From: Acidiferrum sp963764675 | GTDB lineage: Bacteria; Acidobacteriota; Terriglobia; Acidiferrales; UBA7541 | DNA: 64,000 nt | Assembly (NCBI GenBank): GCA_963764675.1 | Contig: CAVXTQ010000010.1 | Coordinates: forward strand, 62,001-126,000 | Reading direction: 5' to 3' | In this document: positions 1-9,615 of the stretch, piece by piece | Layout of the letters: every line of letters begins with the position of its first letter | How positions within the stretch are numbered: the first letter of the stretch is position 1 | The notes under the pieces: model-generated | What the model was told of the DNA's origin: nothing | Seen by the model: only the letters and a program-made list of their open reading frames with translations | The model's database searches: none | Program-made: the position numbers and the translations under genes

Positions 1-1
1 C

Positions 2-901
2 ATCCGTCCCGGCGATGAAGTCATTACAACCGCGAACACCTTCTTTGCGACAACTGAAGCCATCTGGATCGCGGGGGGCAAAGTGGTCCTCGTGGATTCC
101 GATCGGGCGACCAATAACATCGATACCACGAAGATTGAGGCCGCGATCACGCCGCACACCGTGGGCATCGTGCCTGTGCATCTTTACGGACATTGCGCGG
201 ACATGAGGGAGGTCAGTGCGATCGCAAGGAAGCACAAGCTATGGATTGTCGAGGACAACGCGCAGTCCATTGATGCGCATGGGGGCGGATTCAAACAGGG
301 TGAATTGAGTGACGCAGTGTGCACGAGCTTCATCATCCAGAAGAACCTCGGGACCTATGGCGATGGCGGCGCATTCATCACCAACCGGCCGGAGATGGAC
401 AATATCGTGCGGCGGTTGCGCAACCACGGATCGATGAAGCGATCCGTGCATACATTTGGGTTCAATAGCCGGCTTGACGATCTCCACGCAGGATTCCTGA
501 GCGTGAAGCTAAAGCATATTACGAAGTGGACCGACCAGCGACGAGCGTGGGCCAAACGCTATACCGAAGGACTTGCAGGCACGAGTCTGAAGATTCCGAC
601 GGAATTGCCGGGATATCGCCACGCGTATCACCTTTACGTTGTGGAGCACCCGAAGCGCGATCACCTCGCGCAATTCCTGGTTGCGGCGGGGATCGATGCG
701 AAGATGCACTACCCTATTGCGATTCACAAACAAGAAGGCTATCCGTGGAACAAGCTGGCGGATCTGAAGCCGTATGTGCCAAACGCCGAGGCGAACGCAG
801 CCCAATGCGTTTCTTTACCGATGTTCCCCGAGCTGACCGCTGAAGAAGTGGATTACACCATCGCCAAAGTCAAAGAATGGGATGCCCAGTTCGGAGAATA
901 A
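2..901 (+). CDS. DegT/DnrJ/EryC1/StrS family PLP-dependent sugar aminotransferase (5' end outside window)
   Basis: The frame is open from the window edge, so the start lies upstream. The first visible residues read GDEVITTANTFFAT, a hallmark of the DegT family. The segment QKNLGTYGDGGA holds the expected PLP lysine, and HLYGH and EDNAQ match the conserved cofactor pocket (usually EDxAQ). These enzymes transfer an amino group to keto-sugar nucleotides in the cytoplasm, for surface polysaccharide or secondary sugar synthesis. The C-terminal half (YHLYVV, HYP, SLPMFPEL) is complete and ends at TAA. About 300 residues of a usual 360-400 are present. The next gene downstream is an unrelated secreted glycosidase, so the pathway context is outside the window. 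Family is certain; substrate is not. Confidence 0.93.
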   Translation: MRPGDEVITTANTFFATTEAIWIAGGKVVLVDSDRATNNIDTTKIEAAITPHTVGIVPVHLYGHCADMREVSAIARKHKLWIVEDNAQSIDAHGGGFKQGELSDAVCTSFIIQKNLGTYGDGGAFITNRPEMDNIVRRLRNHGSMKRSVHTFGFNSRLDDLHAGFLSVKLKHITKWTDQRRAWAKRYTEGLAGTSLKIPTELPGYRHAYHLYVVEHPKRDHLAQFLVAAGIDAKMHYPIAIHKQEGYPWNKLADLKPYVPNAEANAAQCVSLPMFPELTAEEVDYTIAKVKEWDAQFGE

Positions 902-1048
902 TTAGCTAACAGGAACCCTTTCGCGTGGGATCAAAACAAGTCTACAAAGTGCTCGTCGTAAGTGCGGGAAGCGCGGAAAGCATCACGCCATGAGGGACAA
1001 TCTCAATCTGATTTGGGAAGCACAAGCCCCTTGATGGAGGTGTTCAAC

Positions 1049-3262
1049 GTGTCAAACATCAGAAACCGAGTTCTTGCCGTCTCTCTACCAGCTTTACTTT
1101 GTATCGCGCACATAGCAAGCGCGCAGGATATTGTGGTGGACGCGGCACCGTCCCACGCAGTGAATTCGTTCAGTCCGATCCGGGCACTGGGTGGGGCGAT
1201 TGACCGGTTGCGCGGTGGAAACGCTAAGGAGGAGATCGAGAAGCATACCGAGAGGGTGCTGACCGATCCCGTTCTTAAAGAGCTTTTGGGCGCGGGATGG
1301 CAGACCGTGACCTATCGCCAGAACACAGAATTGCAGATTGAGGCGTGGCACTGGAATGCACGCGGCACTTGGAGCAACGCAGCCAAGCAGGAGGGCTATT
1401 TCACGGGCAGTGCGGAACCAACCAACGAGAAGATCGTCCACTCCTGGGCATATCCGCTTCCCCATCGCGGCGCGACGCTGGGCGACGGAACCGGATGGTC
1501 TCGTTTGACCGACGGTGACCTGAAATCCTACTGGAAGAGCAATCCCTACCTGACCAAAACCTATACTGGCGAAGATGACTCGCTGCACCCGCAGTGGGTC
1601 ATGATCGATTTGGGGGCCAAGGTGGAGATCAATGCCATCAAGATCGCCTGGGCGAACCCCTACGCCACGCGCTATTCCGTGCAGTTCTGGACTGGCGACC
1701 TGGAACCCTTCTACGCCGGAATCAATAAGGGCGTTTGGCAAACCTTCCCTATGGGCACCTTTACTGACGGCCAGGGCGGGGCTCCCGCGTTGAGGCTGGT
1801 GAACTGGAAGATTCCTGTGCGATACCTGCGCATTTGGATGACGGAATCGTCGAACACCTGCGACACGCATGGCGCCGAGGACAAGCGCAACTGTGTGGGG
1901 TATGCGATCAACGAACTCTACGTCGGAACCCTGTCGGCCGACGGCCAGTTCACCGACATCGTCAAGCACCTGCCGAGCCGGGAGCAAACCATCACCTGGC
2001 CTTCTTCGGTGGACCCATGGCACGCCGCTTCCGACCTGGACTACGGAAGAGGAGACCAGATCGGATTCGATTTCTTCTTCGATTCTGGGGTTACGCGAGG
2101 CCTCCCCACCATGATCCCGATTGCGATTCTTTACTCGACACCCGAGGACGCGGCCAATGAAATCGCATACCTCTACAAGAGAAAGTATCCAATCTCATGG
2201 ATTGAAATGGGAGAGGAGCCAGACGGACAGCGCGTGCTCCCCGAGGACTATGCCACGCTGTACATCCAGTTCTCCAAGGCCATCCATAAGCTAGTGCCTA
2301 GCGCGCCCCTCGGAGGGCCGGCTTTCGAGGGGACTCCTGGCGACGTTGATTCCTGGGCGGACGCCAACGGAAGAGTTTCGTTCCTGGGGAGGTTCGTGGA
2401 CTACCTCAAGACCAGAGGCCACCTGCAGGATTTTACGTTTTTTTCTTTCGAGCACTATCCCTGCATGCTTGGGCATTGCACAACCTGGAGTTCCCTGTAC
2501 AACGAGCCAGACTACGTGAACCACGTAGTTCAAGCTTGGAAGGATAACGGTCTGCCGCCGAACATTCCCTTTTTCATGACCGAGGGGAACGGGAGTGGCG
2601 GGTCTGAGGACGTCAAGAGCGCCCTCTGGCTGGCCGACTATGTAGGTTCCATCATGACTGAAGGCGCTGGCGGCACTTACTATTTCCATTACATTGCGTC
2701 GGACGGTCGAGGCGGACGTGGCTTCCTGCCAATAGACCAAGATAACCACGTCACGAACTATTCTCCCCAGTATCTGGCGACGCAGATAATTACCAAGGAA
2801 TGGGTACAGCCCGTCGATGCCATCCACAAGCTCTTCAAAGTCTCCAGCGATGTTAAGGACAAGGACGGGAACACTCTGGTCACGGCCTATGCTGTCGAAC
2901 GGCCCGACAGGCAATGGTCCATTATGCTGGTCAACAAAGACCACGATAACGACCACTCGGTGAGAGTGATATTCGCCGATCCGGTCACCAGGGAAGATCG
3001 GTTCTTCTCTGGCACGGTGGACCGCGTGGTCTTCGGCTCGGCCGAATATCAGTGGCACCCCGATCCTGTGCCCATCGGCGCAGCGCCTGCCACCGGTGCG
3101 GCGCCTGGAGGCAATTCCCGCGGTCGGGGCGGCAGTGGTCACGCGGACCCCGACGGCCCGGTATCCAAGTCGACGATAACAACGGCCGATGGCGCGGATA
3201 CGCTCTACCAGCTTCCCAACGCATCGATCATCGTGCTTCGCGGTAAGCTGGCGAGTAACTAA
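1049..3262 (+). CDS. Secreted glycoside hydrolase-like protein with a discoidin (F5/8C)-like domain
   Basis: I chose the GTG at 1049 because GGAGGT lies six bases upstream and the protein then opens with a clean signal peptide (basic start, hydrophobic LAVSLPALLCIA, cleavage near ASAQD); an ATG at 1034 is in frame. The mature protein has a beta-rich middle region with HPQWVMIDLG and RYSVQFW, typical of discoidin-like carbohydrate-binding folds. A later region reads WIEMGEEPDG, like the acid/base strand of clan GH-A enzymes, followed by FFMTEGNGSGG as a plausible nucleophile strand. The C terminus has a low-complexity Gly/Ala/Pro stretch and ends in a beta-sandwich-like segment. About 737 aa. 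Likely an exported polysaccharide-degrading enzyme; the exact GH family is not recognised and the catalytic glutamates are inferred. Confidence 0.72.
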   Translation: MSNIRNRVLAVSLPALLCIAHIASAQDIVVDAAPSHAVNSFSPIRALGGAIDRLRGGNAKEEIEKHTERVLTDPVLKELLGAGWQTVTYRQNTELQIEAWHWNARGTWSNAAKQEGYFTGSAEPTNEKIVHSWAYPLPHRGATLGDGTGWSRLTDGDLKSYWKSNPYLTKTYTGEDDSLHPQWVMIDLGAKVEINAIKIAWANPYATRYSVQFWTGDLEPFYAGINKGVWQTFPMGTFTDGQGGAPALRLVNWKIPVRYLRIWMTESSNTCDTHGAEDKRNCVGYAINELYVGTLSADGQFTDIVKHLPSREQTITWPSSVDPWHAASDLDYGRGDQIGFDFFFDSGVTRGLPTMIPIAILYSTPEDAANEIAYLYKRKYPISWIEMGEEPDGQRVLPEDYATLYIQFSKAIHKLVPSAPLGGPAFEGTPGDVDSWADANGRVSFLGRFVDYLKTRGHLQDFTFFSFEHYPCMLGHCTTWSSLYNEPDYVNHVVQAWKDNGLPPNIPFFMTEGNGSGGSEDVKSALWLADYVGSIMTEGAGGTYYFHYIASDGRGGRGFLPIDQDNHVTNYSPQYLATQIITKEWVQPVDAIHKLFKVSSDVKDKDGNTLVTAYAVERPDRQWSIMLVNKDHDNDHSVRVIFADPVTREDRFFSGTVDRVVFGSAEYQWHPDPVPIGAAPATGAAPGGNSRGRGGSGHADPDGPVSKSTITTADGADTLYQLPNASIIVLRGKLASN

Positions 3263-3799
3263 AATCTCATGACCAATTAGGCCGAATGTCGCAAGATTTG
3301 CTCGATTTTCACAATTTTGCGCCTGCGATTTATATGAGTTACATCCTGGATGCGCCGACGCAGAACTGTGCTCGAACTCAGTGATATTCAAAGGAAAAAA
3401 CTCTTGCAATGGTCGACGTCTTTAGAGATAGCGCGAAGTCGCCACGCGCGCTAGAACTCACTCATTCTCGGTTGTGTCTCGGATGCGGAGTTTTCTCAAA
3501 GTCCTCTAGGTTGATCTCTTAAATTACCACAATTTAAATGTTAACTAGCTATGTACAAGCCGTGAAACGCTTCTCTCGCCGCTCTGAACACCGAAGCGCT
3601 TTGTAACAAATTATCCCCACCGCAAAAAACCGTCCAAAGATCCTGAAGGCTTACGCTTCGTAACTCATTGACTGTGTGTGGTTTACCTCTACGATCGGAG
3701 TGGAATAGCACGTGCAATCTATCTGAGCAACTTCTTCCTATTCCTATCCTGCCGCGTCGGTTCTCTCCGGAAGGGAAGAAAGGTATCTCTGGCGGACCT
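3263..3799. other. Intergenic region before the minor pilin operon
   Basis: AT-richer spacer between the glycosidase and the pilin operon. No convincing gene or RNA was found; the open frames here on either strand lack a credible start and protein-like composition. It probably carries the promoter of the pilin operon, but no clear -35/-10 pair could be assigned. Confidence 0.5.
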
Positions 3800-4453
3800 A
3801 TGACTCGAACTCTTATGCACCCGAGGCGTACGCGTCGCATGGAATCTGGGTTCTCCATGACGGAATTGGCCGTCGTTGTGACCATTATTTTGATCGCCAC
3901 CGCCGCAGCGGTGATAAATATGGTTCCGTCCCTCAAGACTTCAAAATCCAACTCGGCCATGGAACTCGTCATGGGCGAGTTGCGCCGTGCCCACGAGCGG
4001 GCGATCGATGAGCGCCGAATCTATCGCGTTACGTTTGTCGCCCCGCAGACGATTCAGCTCGACGTGGGACAAGTCGGAAACGTCGCCACCACGATCACCG
4101 GGAGTTCGCCCACATTCGTTCAGGCGCAAGGCCCGCTCCTGCTTCCCACTGGAATTCAGTTCACCGTCGTGCCAGGAATTCCCACCAGCGCAGCGGGCAC
4201 GCCTGACGGTCTCGGCTCGGGAGGCAACGCTATCGATTTTGACATCGAGAATGGTGGGGCGGGGACACAAATCTATTTTCAACCGGATGGCAGAGCGCTA
4301 GACGGTGCTAACCGCTTGAACGATGGAGTCGTCTATATGGCCGAACCGAACAATCTCTTTTCCAGTAGAGCTGTTTCACTTCTTGGGTCCACGGGCCGCG
4401 TCAAGGGCTGGTACCTCACGTCGACGGGTGGCGTCAATGGGTGGAACCAATGA
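3800..4453 (+). CDS. Prepilin-type minor pseudopilin, FimT/GspH-like
   Basis: First gene of a four-gene pilin operon. The class III prepilin signal is plain: basic leader ending RRMESG, cleavage before FSMTEL with the conserved Glu at position 5, then a hydrophobic helix (VVVTIILIATAAAVI). The body resembles GspH/FimT pseudopilins, with a helix carrying ELRRAHERAIDERR and then a beta-sheet domain. ATG 3800 gives a short basic leader; ATG 3815 and 3839 are also in frame and the open frame extends to 3668. After processing by the prepilin peptidase it would sit in the inner membrane as part of a type IV pilus or type II secretion tip complex. Its stop overlaps the start of the next gene (ATGA). 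Confidence 0.88.
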   Translation: MTRTLMHPRRTRRMESGFSMTELAVVVTIILIATAAAVINMVPSLKTSKSNSAMELVMGELRRAHERAIDERRIYRVTFVAPQTIQLDVGQVGNVATTITGSSPTFVQAQGPLLLPTGIQFTVVPGIPTSAAGTPDGLGSGGNAIDFDIENGGAGTQIYFQPDGRALDGANRLNDGVVYMAEPNNLFSSRAVSLLGSTGRVKGWYLTSTGGVNGWNQ

Positions 4454-5025
4454 GCACGCCGCGCAGCAAAAAGATCCGGCTTCAGGCCTTGCAGACCGGG
4501 TTTGGACTGATCGAGGCGGCCATCTCGGCGGTGGTCCTGATGATCGGCCTCGTGGCGCTCGCTGGACTCTTCGGCCAGTCACTCGCGTCTCTCCAATACA
4601 CTCGCGAAGATCTGATCGCAAAACAAAAAGCGCGCGAAAGTCTGGAAGCAGTCTACAGCGCTCGGAACGATGCCACTATCGGGTTCGCCGGCATCCAGAA
4701 CGTAAGTAGTGGAGGAATCTTCCTCGACGGTTTCCAGCCGCTTTTCTTGGCCGGCCCCAACGGGATCGTCGGGACGCAGGGCCAATCGGGAATTCTTGAC
4801 CGTCAGATCCTGCCGGGACCAGACGGCATCGTGGGGACGGCGGATGACGAAATCATTCCGCTAATCAACTTTCAGCGCCAGATCCTGATTACGCCGCTCA
4901 TCGATTCCACGGGAAAAGTAAGTCCCGACATCCGGCAAATCAGCGTCACCGTGCAAGAAACATCGCCAGGCCGCGCCGCCGCACGCAATTACACGGTCAC
5001 CGGATATATTTCGCGCTTTCAGTGA
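4450..5025 (+). CDS. Prepilin-type minor pilin, PilV-like
   Basis: The ATG overlaps the stop of the preceding pseudopilin (ATGA) and is preceded by GGTGGA, indicating translational coupling; a GTG nine bases earlier is in frame. The prepilin motif is TGFGLIEAAIS followed by a hydrophobic segment with VVLMIGLVALAGLFGQ, as in PilV/FimT-type minor pilins. About 191 aa; the globular part carries a GPDGIVGTADD stretch that looks like a calcium-type loop. Minor pilins of this group prime pilus assembly and form the tip complex with PilW, PilX and PilY1. Adjacent PilW- and PilX-like genes support this role. Confidence 0.85.
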   Translation: MSTPRSKKIRLQALQTGFGLIEAAISAVVLMIGLVALAGLFGQSLASLQYTREDLIAKQKARESLEAVYSARNDATIGFAGIQNVSSGGIFLDGFQPLFLAGPNGIVGTQGQSGILDRQILPGPDGIVGTADDEIIPLINFQRQILITPLIDSTGKVSPDIRQISVTVQETSPGRAAARNYTVTGYISRFQ

Positions 5026-5035
5026 GGACACAAGA

Positions 5036-6112
5036 ATGGCTCGTTGCCGCAACCACGCACAGCAAGGGTTCACTCTGGTCGAACTCCTTATCGCTACCGC
5101 TGTAACCGTCACTGTCATCGGTGCCGCCGTCCTCGTGTTTACGCGCTCGGTGCAGATTTCGAGCCTAAGCCTCAAGCGGTCGGAAGTGCAGACCGAAGCC
5201 CGGGCGGCTCTCAGTCAAATAACCCGCGATCTATCTCAGGCGGGCACCGCGGTGCCCTTGAACGGCATCGCTATTCCTTCGCTGGGAACAGGCGGCGCAA
5301 ATCCTAATTTCGCCTGCGATTCCTCGCAGTGCTACACCGGCATCGACCCCGCCTACACGCAGGGACTTTTGTACAAAGTGACACCCGGCTACACCATCGG
5401 CCCCACGATTTCCGAGCCAAGTGACGCTATAAAAATTACCTACGTGGATCCAAACCTCGACTGGTCAGCATTTCAAGCGGCAACCATCGCCCCCAATGGC
5501 GGCAGCCTCACCATGCCTGCCGCAACGGTTCCCGCGGTCAACGATGCAGTAGTGGGCATCACGCCGGGCGACGTCATTCTTTTGCAAAACGTTTACGGCT
5601 CGGCCATAGGTGTCGCCACATCGGTGGGCGGCCAGACGATTACTTTCGGTGCGGATCCACTCAATATCAACCAGCCAGCCGCCGCTGCGGGAAACATCGT
5701 GGCACTCGCAACGCCGGGCTCCAATCCGGTGACGTATCCCGCAACTCAGGTTTCTCGTTTGATGATGGTCAGCTATTTCATTCAATCATTTGTTGGGCCT
5801 AATGGCCCAGATTCACGCTTGATGCGGCAAAACGGGTCCCATCCGCCGACGCCCGTGGCGGAACACATCGAAGATCTCAAATTCACGTACGACGTCATCG
5901 ATCCCATCTCCAGTGCCTTAACTGCCAATTCGCCCGACGCGGTGTTAGGAAATCCCGCGGTTCCGCAGCCAAATCAGATCCGCAAAGTCAATATCAACGT
6001 CACCAGCAAGGCCGTTCGCGCGGACCTGAGCGCCGCCGCAACGACGCAGCGAGTCAATTTGACTACGTCCATCGGTCCCCGAAATCTCAGTTTCCGTGAC
6101 CGCTACCAATAA
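5036..6112 (+). CDS. Prepilin-type minor pilin, PilW-like
   Basis: Starts ten bases after the PilV-like gene with GAGGA upstream of ATG. The N terminus is a canonical type IV prepilin signal: basic leader, QQG, then FTLVELLIATAV and a hydrophobic helix. At 358 aa the size fits PilW, larger than PilV. The ectodomain is rich in small and polar residues, with a cysteine pair near residues 95-101 (CDSSQC) that could form a disulfide. Part of the minor-pilin tip complex in the inner membrane and pilus. The open frame of the downstream PilX-like protein begins inside its 3' end, but that gene's best start is 37 bases after the stop. Confidence 0.87.
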   Translation: MARCRNHAQQGFTLVELLIATAVTVTVIGAAVLVFTRSVQISSLSLKRSEVQTEARAALSQITRDLSQAGTAVPLNGIAIPSLGTGGANPNFACDSSQCYTGIDPAYTQGLLYKVTPGYTIGPTISEPSDAIKITYVDPNLDWSAFQAATIAPNGGSLTMPAATVPAVNDAVVGITPGDVILLQNVYGSAIGVATSVGGQTITFGADPLNINQPAAAAGNIVALATPGSNPVTYPATQVSRLMMVSYFIQSFVGPNGPDSRLMRQNGSHPPTPVAEHIEDLKFTYDVIDPISSALTANSPDAVLGNPAVPQPNQIRKVNINVTSKAVRADLSAAATTQRVNLTTSIGPRNLSFRDRYQ

Positions 6113-6149
6113 AGGATTCAGGCGCGTGTGGAGCATCAGGAGCCAGTTC

Positions 6150-8879
6150 ATGAACAACAGACAAACTCGCCGAGCGTTGCATCGGTCCGAGACCGGCGTA
6201 GCGCTGGTCACCACCCTTCTGCTGCTGACTCTCTTGTCGGCGATCGCGGTCGCGCTGGTCTATAAAGTCAACCACGAACAGCATCTGCAGGGTGCAGACT
6301 CCGGAAATACCGTGGCTTACTACGGCGCCGAAGCGGGCATGGAAAAAATGATGGCGGATCTGTCGCTTCTCTATACCCAGAAAGCCGCCCCCACCAATTG
6401 CGACATTGTAGCCCTCGAGGCTGCGCCGCCGAACCAAGCCGCGGTGGGTGCCACCTACCTCGAATACATTTTCAAGGTTCCCCCGCCCGCCGGGGGGGGA
6501 TGCGCGGCTCCCGCCACGAACGTGCAGACGATCAGCAGTGGACCCAACAGCGGATTACAGGCAGAGATCGTTCGCATGAACCTGCAAGTCACTGCGGACA
6601 GCCCGTCTGGTGACGAAGCGCGCTTAATCCGAAACGTAGAGGTCGCCGAAATTCCTGTCTTTCAATTTGGCGTGTTCTCGCAAAGTGACCTGAGTTATTT
6701 TCCTGGTCCCAGTTTCGACTTCGCGGGCCGCGTCCAAACCAACGGAAACCTCTTCCTCGCAGAAGGCGGCGGCCAAACGCTCACCTTCCACAGCCCCATT
6801 CGCGCTGCTGGTGATGTCGTTCGCGATCAATTGGCGAACGGCGCCAGCACCACAGCCCAGGGACGCACCGGCCAGGCGTTGATTCCCACCGCTCCCAATG
6901 GATGCGACGGAGGACAGCCCGCCTGCCGAAATCTTCAGGTGAATCCGAACGAAGGCAGCTCCGTAGGGGGTCCCACACCCGCCTATTCGCCCACCGGAAC
7001 CGGAACCGTAAATCCGCCGTGGGCCGCCTTGTCGACCTCCACCTATGCAGGCATGATCCTGAGCGGAACCACTGGAGCGCGCCAACTCACTCTCTCTTTC
7101 GTGCAGCCAGGCGTCGGCCCCATTGAAATCGTTCGCCGTCCGCTGCCCGGCGAAGACCCGACCTCGCTGGTGGGTGAATCTCGTCTTTACAATCAGGCGC
7201 AAATTCGCGTGTTGCTCAGCGACAACCCCGCCGAGTTACCGGGGGGGGCGTTTGACCCGCAAAACATCCGCCTGGCGAACGTCAAAACAAGTGCTGCGTC
7301 TCCCGATTACAGCAACGGCGTGCCAGTGGCGGGCCTCGTGGGTAAGACCTTTTTCGCCGAGGGCGTGACAGTAACCGATACGACGGGCGGAGTAACGACA
7401 ACGAGAATTGGTCCTGGCGGTGAAACCAATTGGACTAACGTGCCAACTACTCCTCCGGCGGCTGAAGCCACACTCGTCCCCGTGACTGCCCCAGTGCTGA
7501 CGCCCACCTCCACGACGACGGGAGCGACAACGACCACTACTCAGCCTTGGAATTTGTTGGACGGATATTTGCGCGTGGAAATCCGCCAAAACGATGGAAG
7601 TTATGTCGGCGTTACCACCGAGTGGCTGCAGTTGGGTTTCGCGCGCGGCGTTACTCCTCCAGGCGCTTTTTCCCCTAATACCGTGCATCCCAACGCCATC
7701 TTGGTGTTGCAGATGCAAGCTGACCGCAACGGCGATGGCACGGCTTCGGCCGCGGAGCTCGTGACCGACGCGGGTACCGCCAGCACGATCACCGGGCCTG
7801 CAACGCGCAACAATTGGTATCCCATCAACATGTATGAGGCTCGCGAAGGCGAATTCCGTGAGAACCAGCGCGTTACCGCGAACTGCAGCATCGGCGGCGT
7901 GTTGAACCTCGTCGAGATTGACGTGAATAACTTGAAGCGCTGGCTCGCGGGAAATATTGGAGCTTCCGGCGGCAACACAGAATTCGTCTCGCAAAACGGC
8001 TACGTTCTTTATCTTTCCGACCGGCGGGGCATGCTCCCGAGCCCGACGGCCGGCACGAAGAATGGCGAGTATGGCTACGAGGATGTGATTAATCCGGGAA
8101 GCGTAACGGGCGCTCCAGATGGCGTGCTGAATGCCGGAGAAGATGTAAATCAGAATGGCGTGCTCGATACCTATTCCGCTAATTTTCTCGGCCTCGGATT
8201 CGGTGTAGTCCAGCCTGGAAAGCTTCCCAATACCCCGGTCAGTTGCGTCAATGTTGCGCGTCCCAACTGGGTCTCGGGCCCGCGTCATGGTGTCCGGCTC
8301 GTGAATGGTGCGCTCGGCAATCTCCCGCTTCGTCCAGACAACGGGCAGGGGGGCTTTACCCTGGCAAGCGAGCAACCAGCTTATGTGTTGGGGAATTACA
8401 ACGCGACCGCCGGAGGTTTCGGTGATCCGCATGCCGCCGCAGCGGTCATCGCGGATACTGCGACGCTCCTGTCGAATAATTGGACAGACACCAGTAGCTT
8501 CACCAGTCCCGCTTCCGTCGCCGGACGTGCCGCAGGCACCAGTTATTATCGCTTGGCCATCGCCTCAGGGAAAAATATCAATTTCCCTCAGCCGGCGTTC
8601 GCGGGTGTCCCACAGGATTACGGGACCGACGGCGGCGTCCACAATTTCTTGCGCTATCTGGAAAATTGGGGCGGCCAATCGCTCAACTACGAAGGTTCGA
8701 TGGTTAGTTTGTTTTACTCCCAGTATGCGACGGGCGTATTCAAGTGCTGCGGCACCGTATATTCGCCTCCGACTCGCGCGTACGCGTTCGATACGGATTT
8801 CCTAGATTTGTCAAAACTGCCTCCGGGAACGCCGAAGTTCCGCGACATAGTGAACGTCGGCTTCCAGCAGGTGTACTAA
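6150..8879 (+). CDS. Large PilX-like pilus protein with EF-hand-like calcium loops
   Basis: ATG 6150 has AGGAG about seven bases upstream; the in-frame ATG at 6096 lies inside the previous gene and lacks one. The N terminus matches the PilX N-terminal domain: GVALVTTLLLLTLLSAIAVAL, then a polar helix with YYGAEAGMEKMM. At 909 aa it is far larger than classical PilX (about 150-200 aa), so most of it is an exported, beta-rich, Thr/Pro/Gly-rich ectodomain. Around residue 525 there is DRNGDGTASAAEL, a canonical EF-hand spacing, and near residue 665 a second Asp/Asn-rich loop (DVNQNGVLD), dockerin-like. A CC pair lies near the C terminus. It may combine a PilX-type anchor with a PilY1-like calcium-dependent tip or adhesin role; that function is inference. 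Confidence 0.8.
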   Translation: MNNRQTRRALHRSETGVALVTTLLLLTLLSAIAVALVYKVNHEQHLQGADSGNTVAYYGAEAGMEKMMADLSLLYTQKAAPTNCDIVALEAAPPNQAAVGATYLEYIFKVPPPAGGGCAAPATNVQTISSGPNSGLQAEIVRMNLQVTADSPSGDEARLIRNVEVAEIPVFQFGVFSQSDLSYFPGPSFDFAGRVQTNGNLFLAEGGGQTLTFHSPIRAAGDVVRDQLANGASTTAQGRTGQALIPTAPNGCDGGQPACRNLQVNPNEGSSVGGPTPAYSPTGTGTVNPPWAALSTSTYAGMILSGTTGARQLTLSFVQPGVGPIEIVRRPLPGEDPTSLVGESRLYNQAQIRVLLSDNPAELPGGAFDPQNIRLANVKTSAASPDYSNGVPVAGLVGKTFFAEGVTVTDTTGGVTTTRIGPGGETNWTNVPTTPPAAEATLVPVTAPVLTPTSTTTGATTTTTQPWNLLDGYLRVEIRQNDGSYVGVTTEWLQLGFARGVTPPGAFSPNTVHPNAILVLQMQADRNGDGTASAAELVTDAGTASTITGPATRNNWYPINMYEAREGEFRENQRVTANCSIGGVLNLVEIDVNNLKRWLAGNIGASGGNTEFVSQNGYVLYLSDRRGMLPSPTAGTKNGEYGYEDVINPGSVTGAPDGVLNAGEDVNQNGVLDTYSANFLGLGFGVVQPGKLPNTPVSCVNVARPNWVSGPRHGVRLVNGALGNLPLRPDNGQGGFTLASEQPAYVLGNYNATAGGFGDPHAAAAVIADTATLLSNNWTDTSSFTSPASVAGRAAGTSYYRLAIASGKNINFPQPAFAGVPQDYGTDGGVHNFLRYLENWGGQSLNYEGSMVSLFYSQYATGVFKCCGTVYSPPTRAYAFDTDFLDLSKLPPGTPKFRDIVNVGFQQVY

Positions 8880-9366
8880 GGCGGAGCTCTCACCGATGCA
8901 CAGGGCCAGAATTCCTCCTGTGGACCCGCTCCAGCGGCCATGACTGCTGCGTTTGCGATACATGCTGGACACATATTTCCCTCCTCTGAACTTCTAAGCA
9001 GGGCACGAAGAAGACTATCCGGTGGATCACGGAAGAAGACGGCCAATCCCACGTTTGGCTCACCCAGCTTTGCGGCGCCGGCCCGGCAAATCCAATTGGC
9101 GCTGCGGCTGAATTTCTGAGGTGTTCGCGAAGTGTAAAGTCTCTAGCGTTGAGATCAGCAAAAACGTGACGACGTAATCGGCTCTGCGGTCGGTATATTA
9201 GGGCGGCCTTCTTTCATTTTGTGATTCATCTCCCGGCTAACGCCTGCCTCGGATTGCCTTAGCAGCTCTTTGCTAGGGCCGTTTTCTCTCCAGGGAAGCG
9301 TTGTCCGATCAACAGCCTAAATAATGTTGCATCGACCGGTTGAGTTGCACGCATTACCGGAGATGT
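8880..9366. other. Intergenic region between pilin operon and IS element
   Basis: No convincing gene seen on either strand. A segment at 9350-9364 matches, on the minus strand and with one mismatch, the core of a dispersed repeat found elsewhere in the window, and lies two bases outside the right inverted end of the IS element. Confidence 0.5.
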
Positions 9367-9379
9367 ATGGTCCGCCGCA

Positions 9380-9615
9380 GAGTTGCAAGCGAAAAATGAG
9401 CGATGACAGTTGGTCTGCGCCAATGTATTCGGCCTTGAGTGGAGTCGTTGACTCCGGGCCATGATGGATATCCGCTCGCTCTCGTCCTCATAAAGTGGAC
9501 GGCCTCGAATCGACCTTCTCCGGTATCGGGTTTCGAGAGCGTGGGAGAGACCCATTGCCATCTCTATTTTCCGCCAGCAGACCTGGCAAGAACTCTTTTT
9601 CCTTAAAGCGAGATT
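9380..9615 (-). ncRNA. Candidate bridge RNA region of the IS1111-group element
   Basis: This 236-base stretch lies between the transposase stop and the right inverted repeat and encodes no credible protein on the transposase strand. In IS110-family elements a noncoding end makes a structured bridge RNA that pairs with target and donor DNA; in the IS1111 group it is reported on the side downstream of the transposase. The placement here is from family knowledge. I did not fold the RNA or identify guide loops. Confidence 0.35.

Noticed and set aside
2291..3409. Long minus-strand open frame (372 aa) across the glycosidase gene
   Set aside because: Antisense to a clearly better gene; low-complexity Arg/Val-rich composition and no ribosome binding site.
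7236..8432. 398-aa minus-strand frame across the PilX-like gene
   Set aside because: Mirror of the coding strand in a GC-rich gene; no start signal or family motif.
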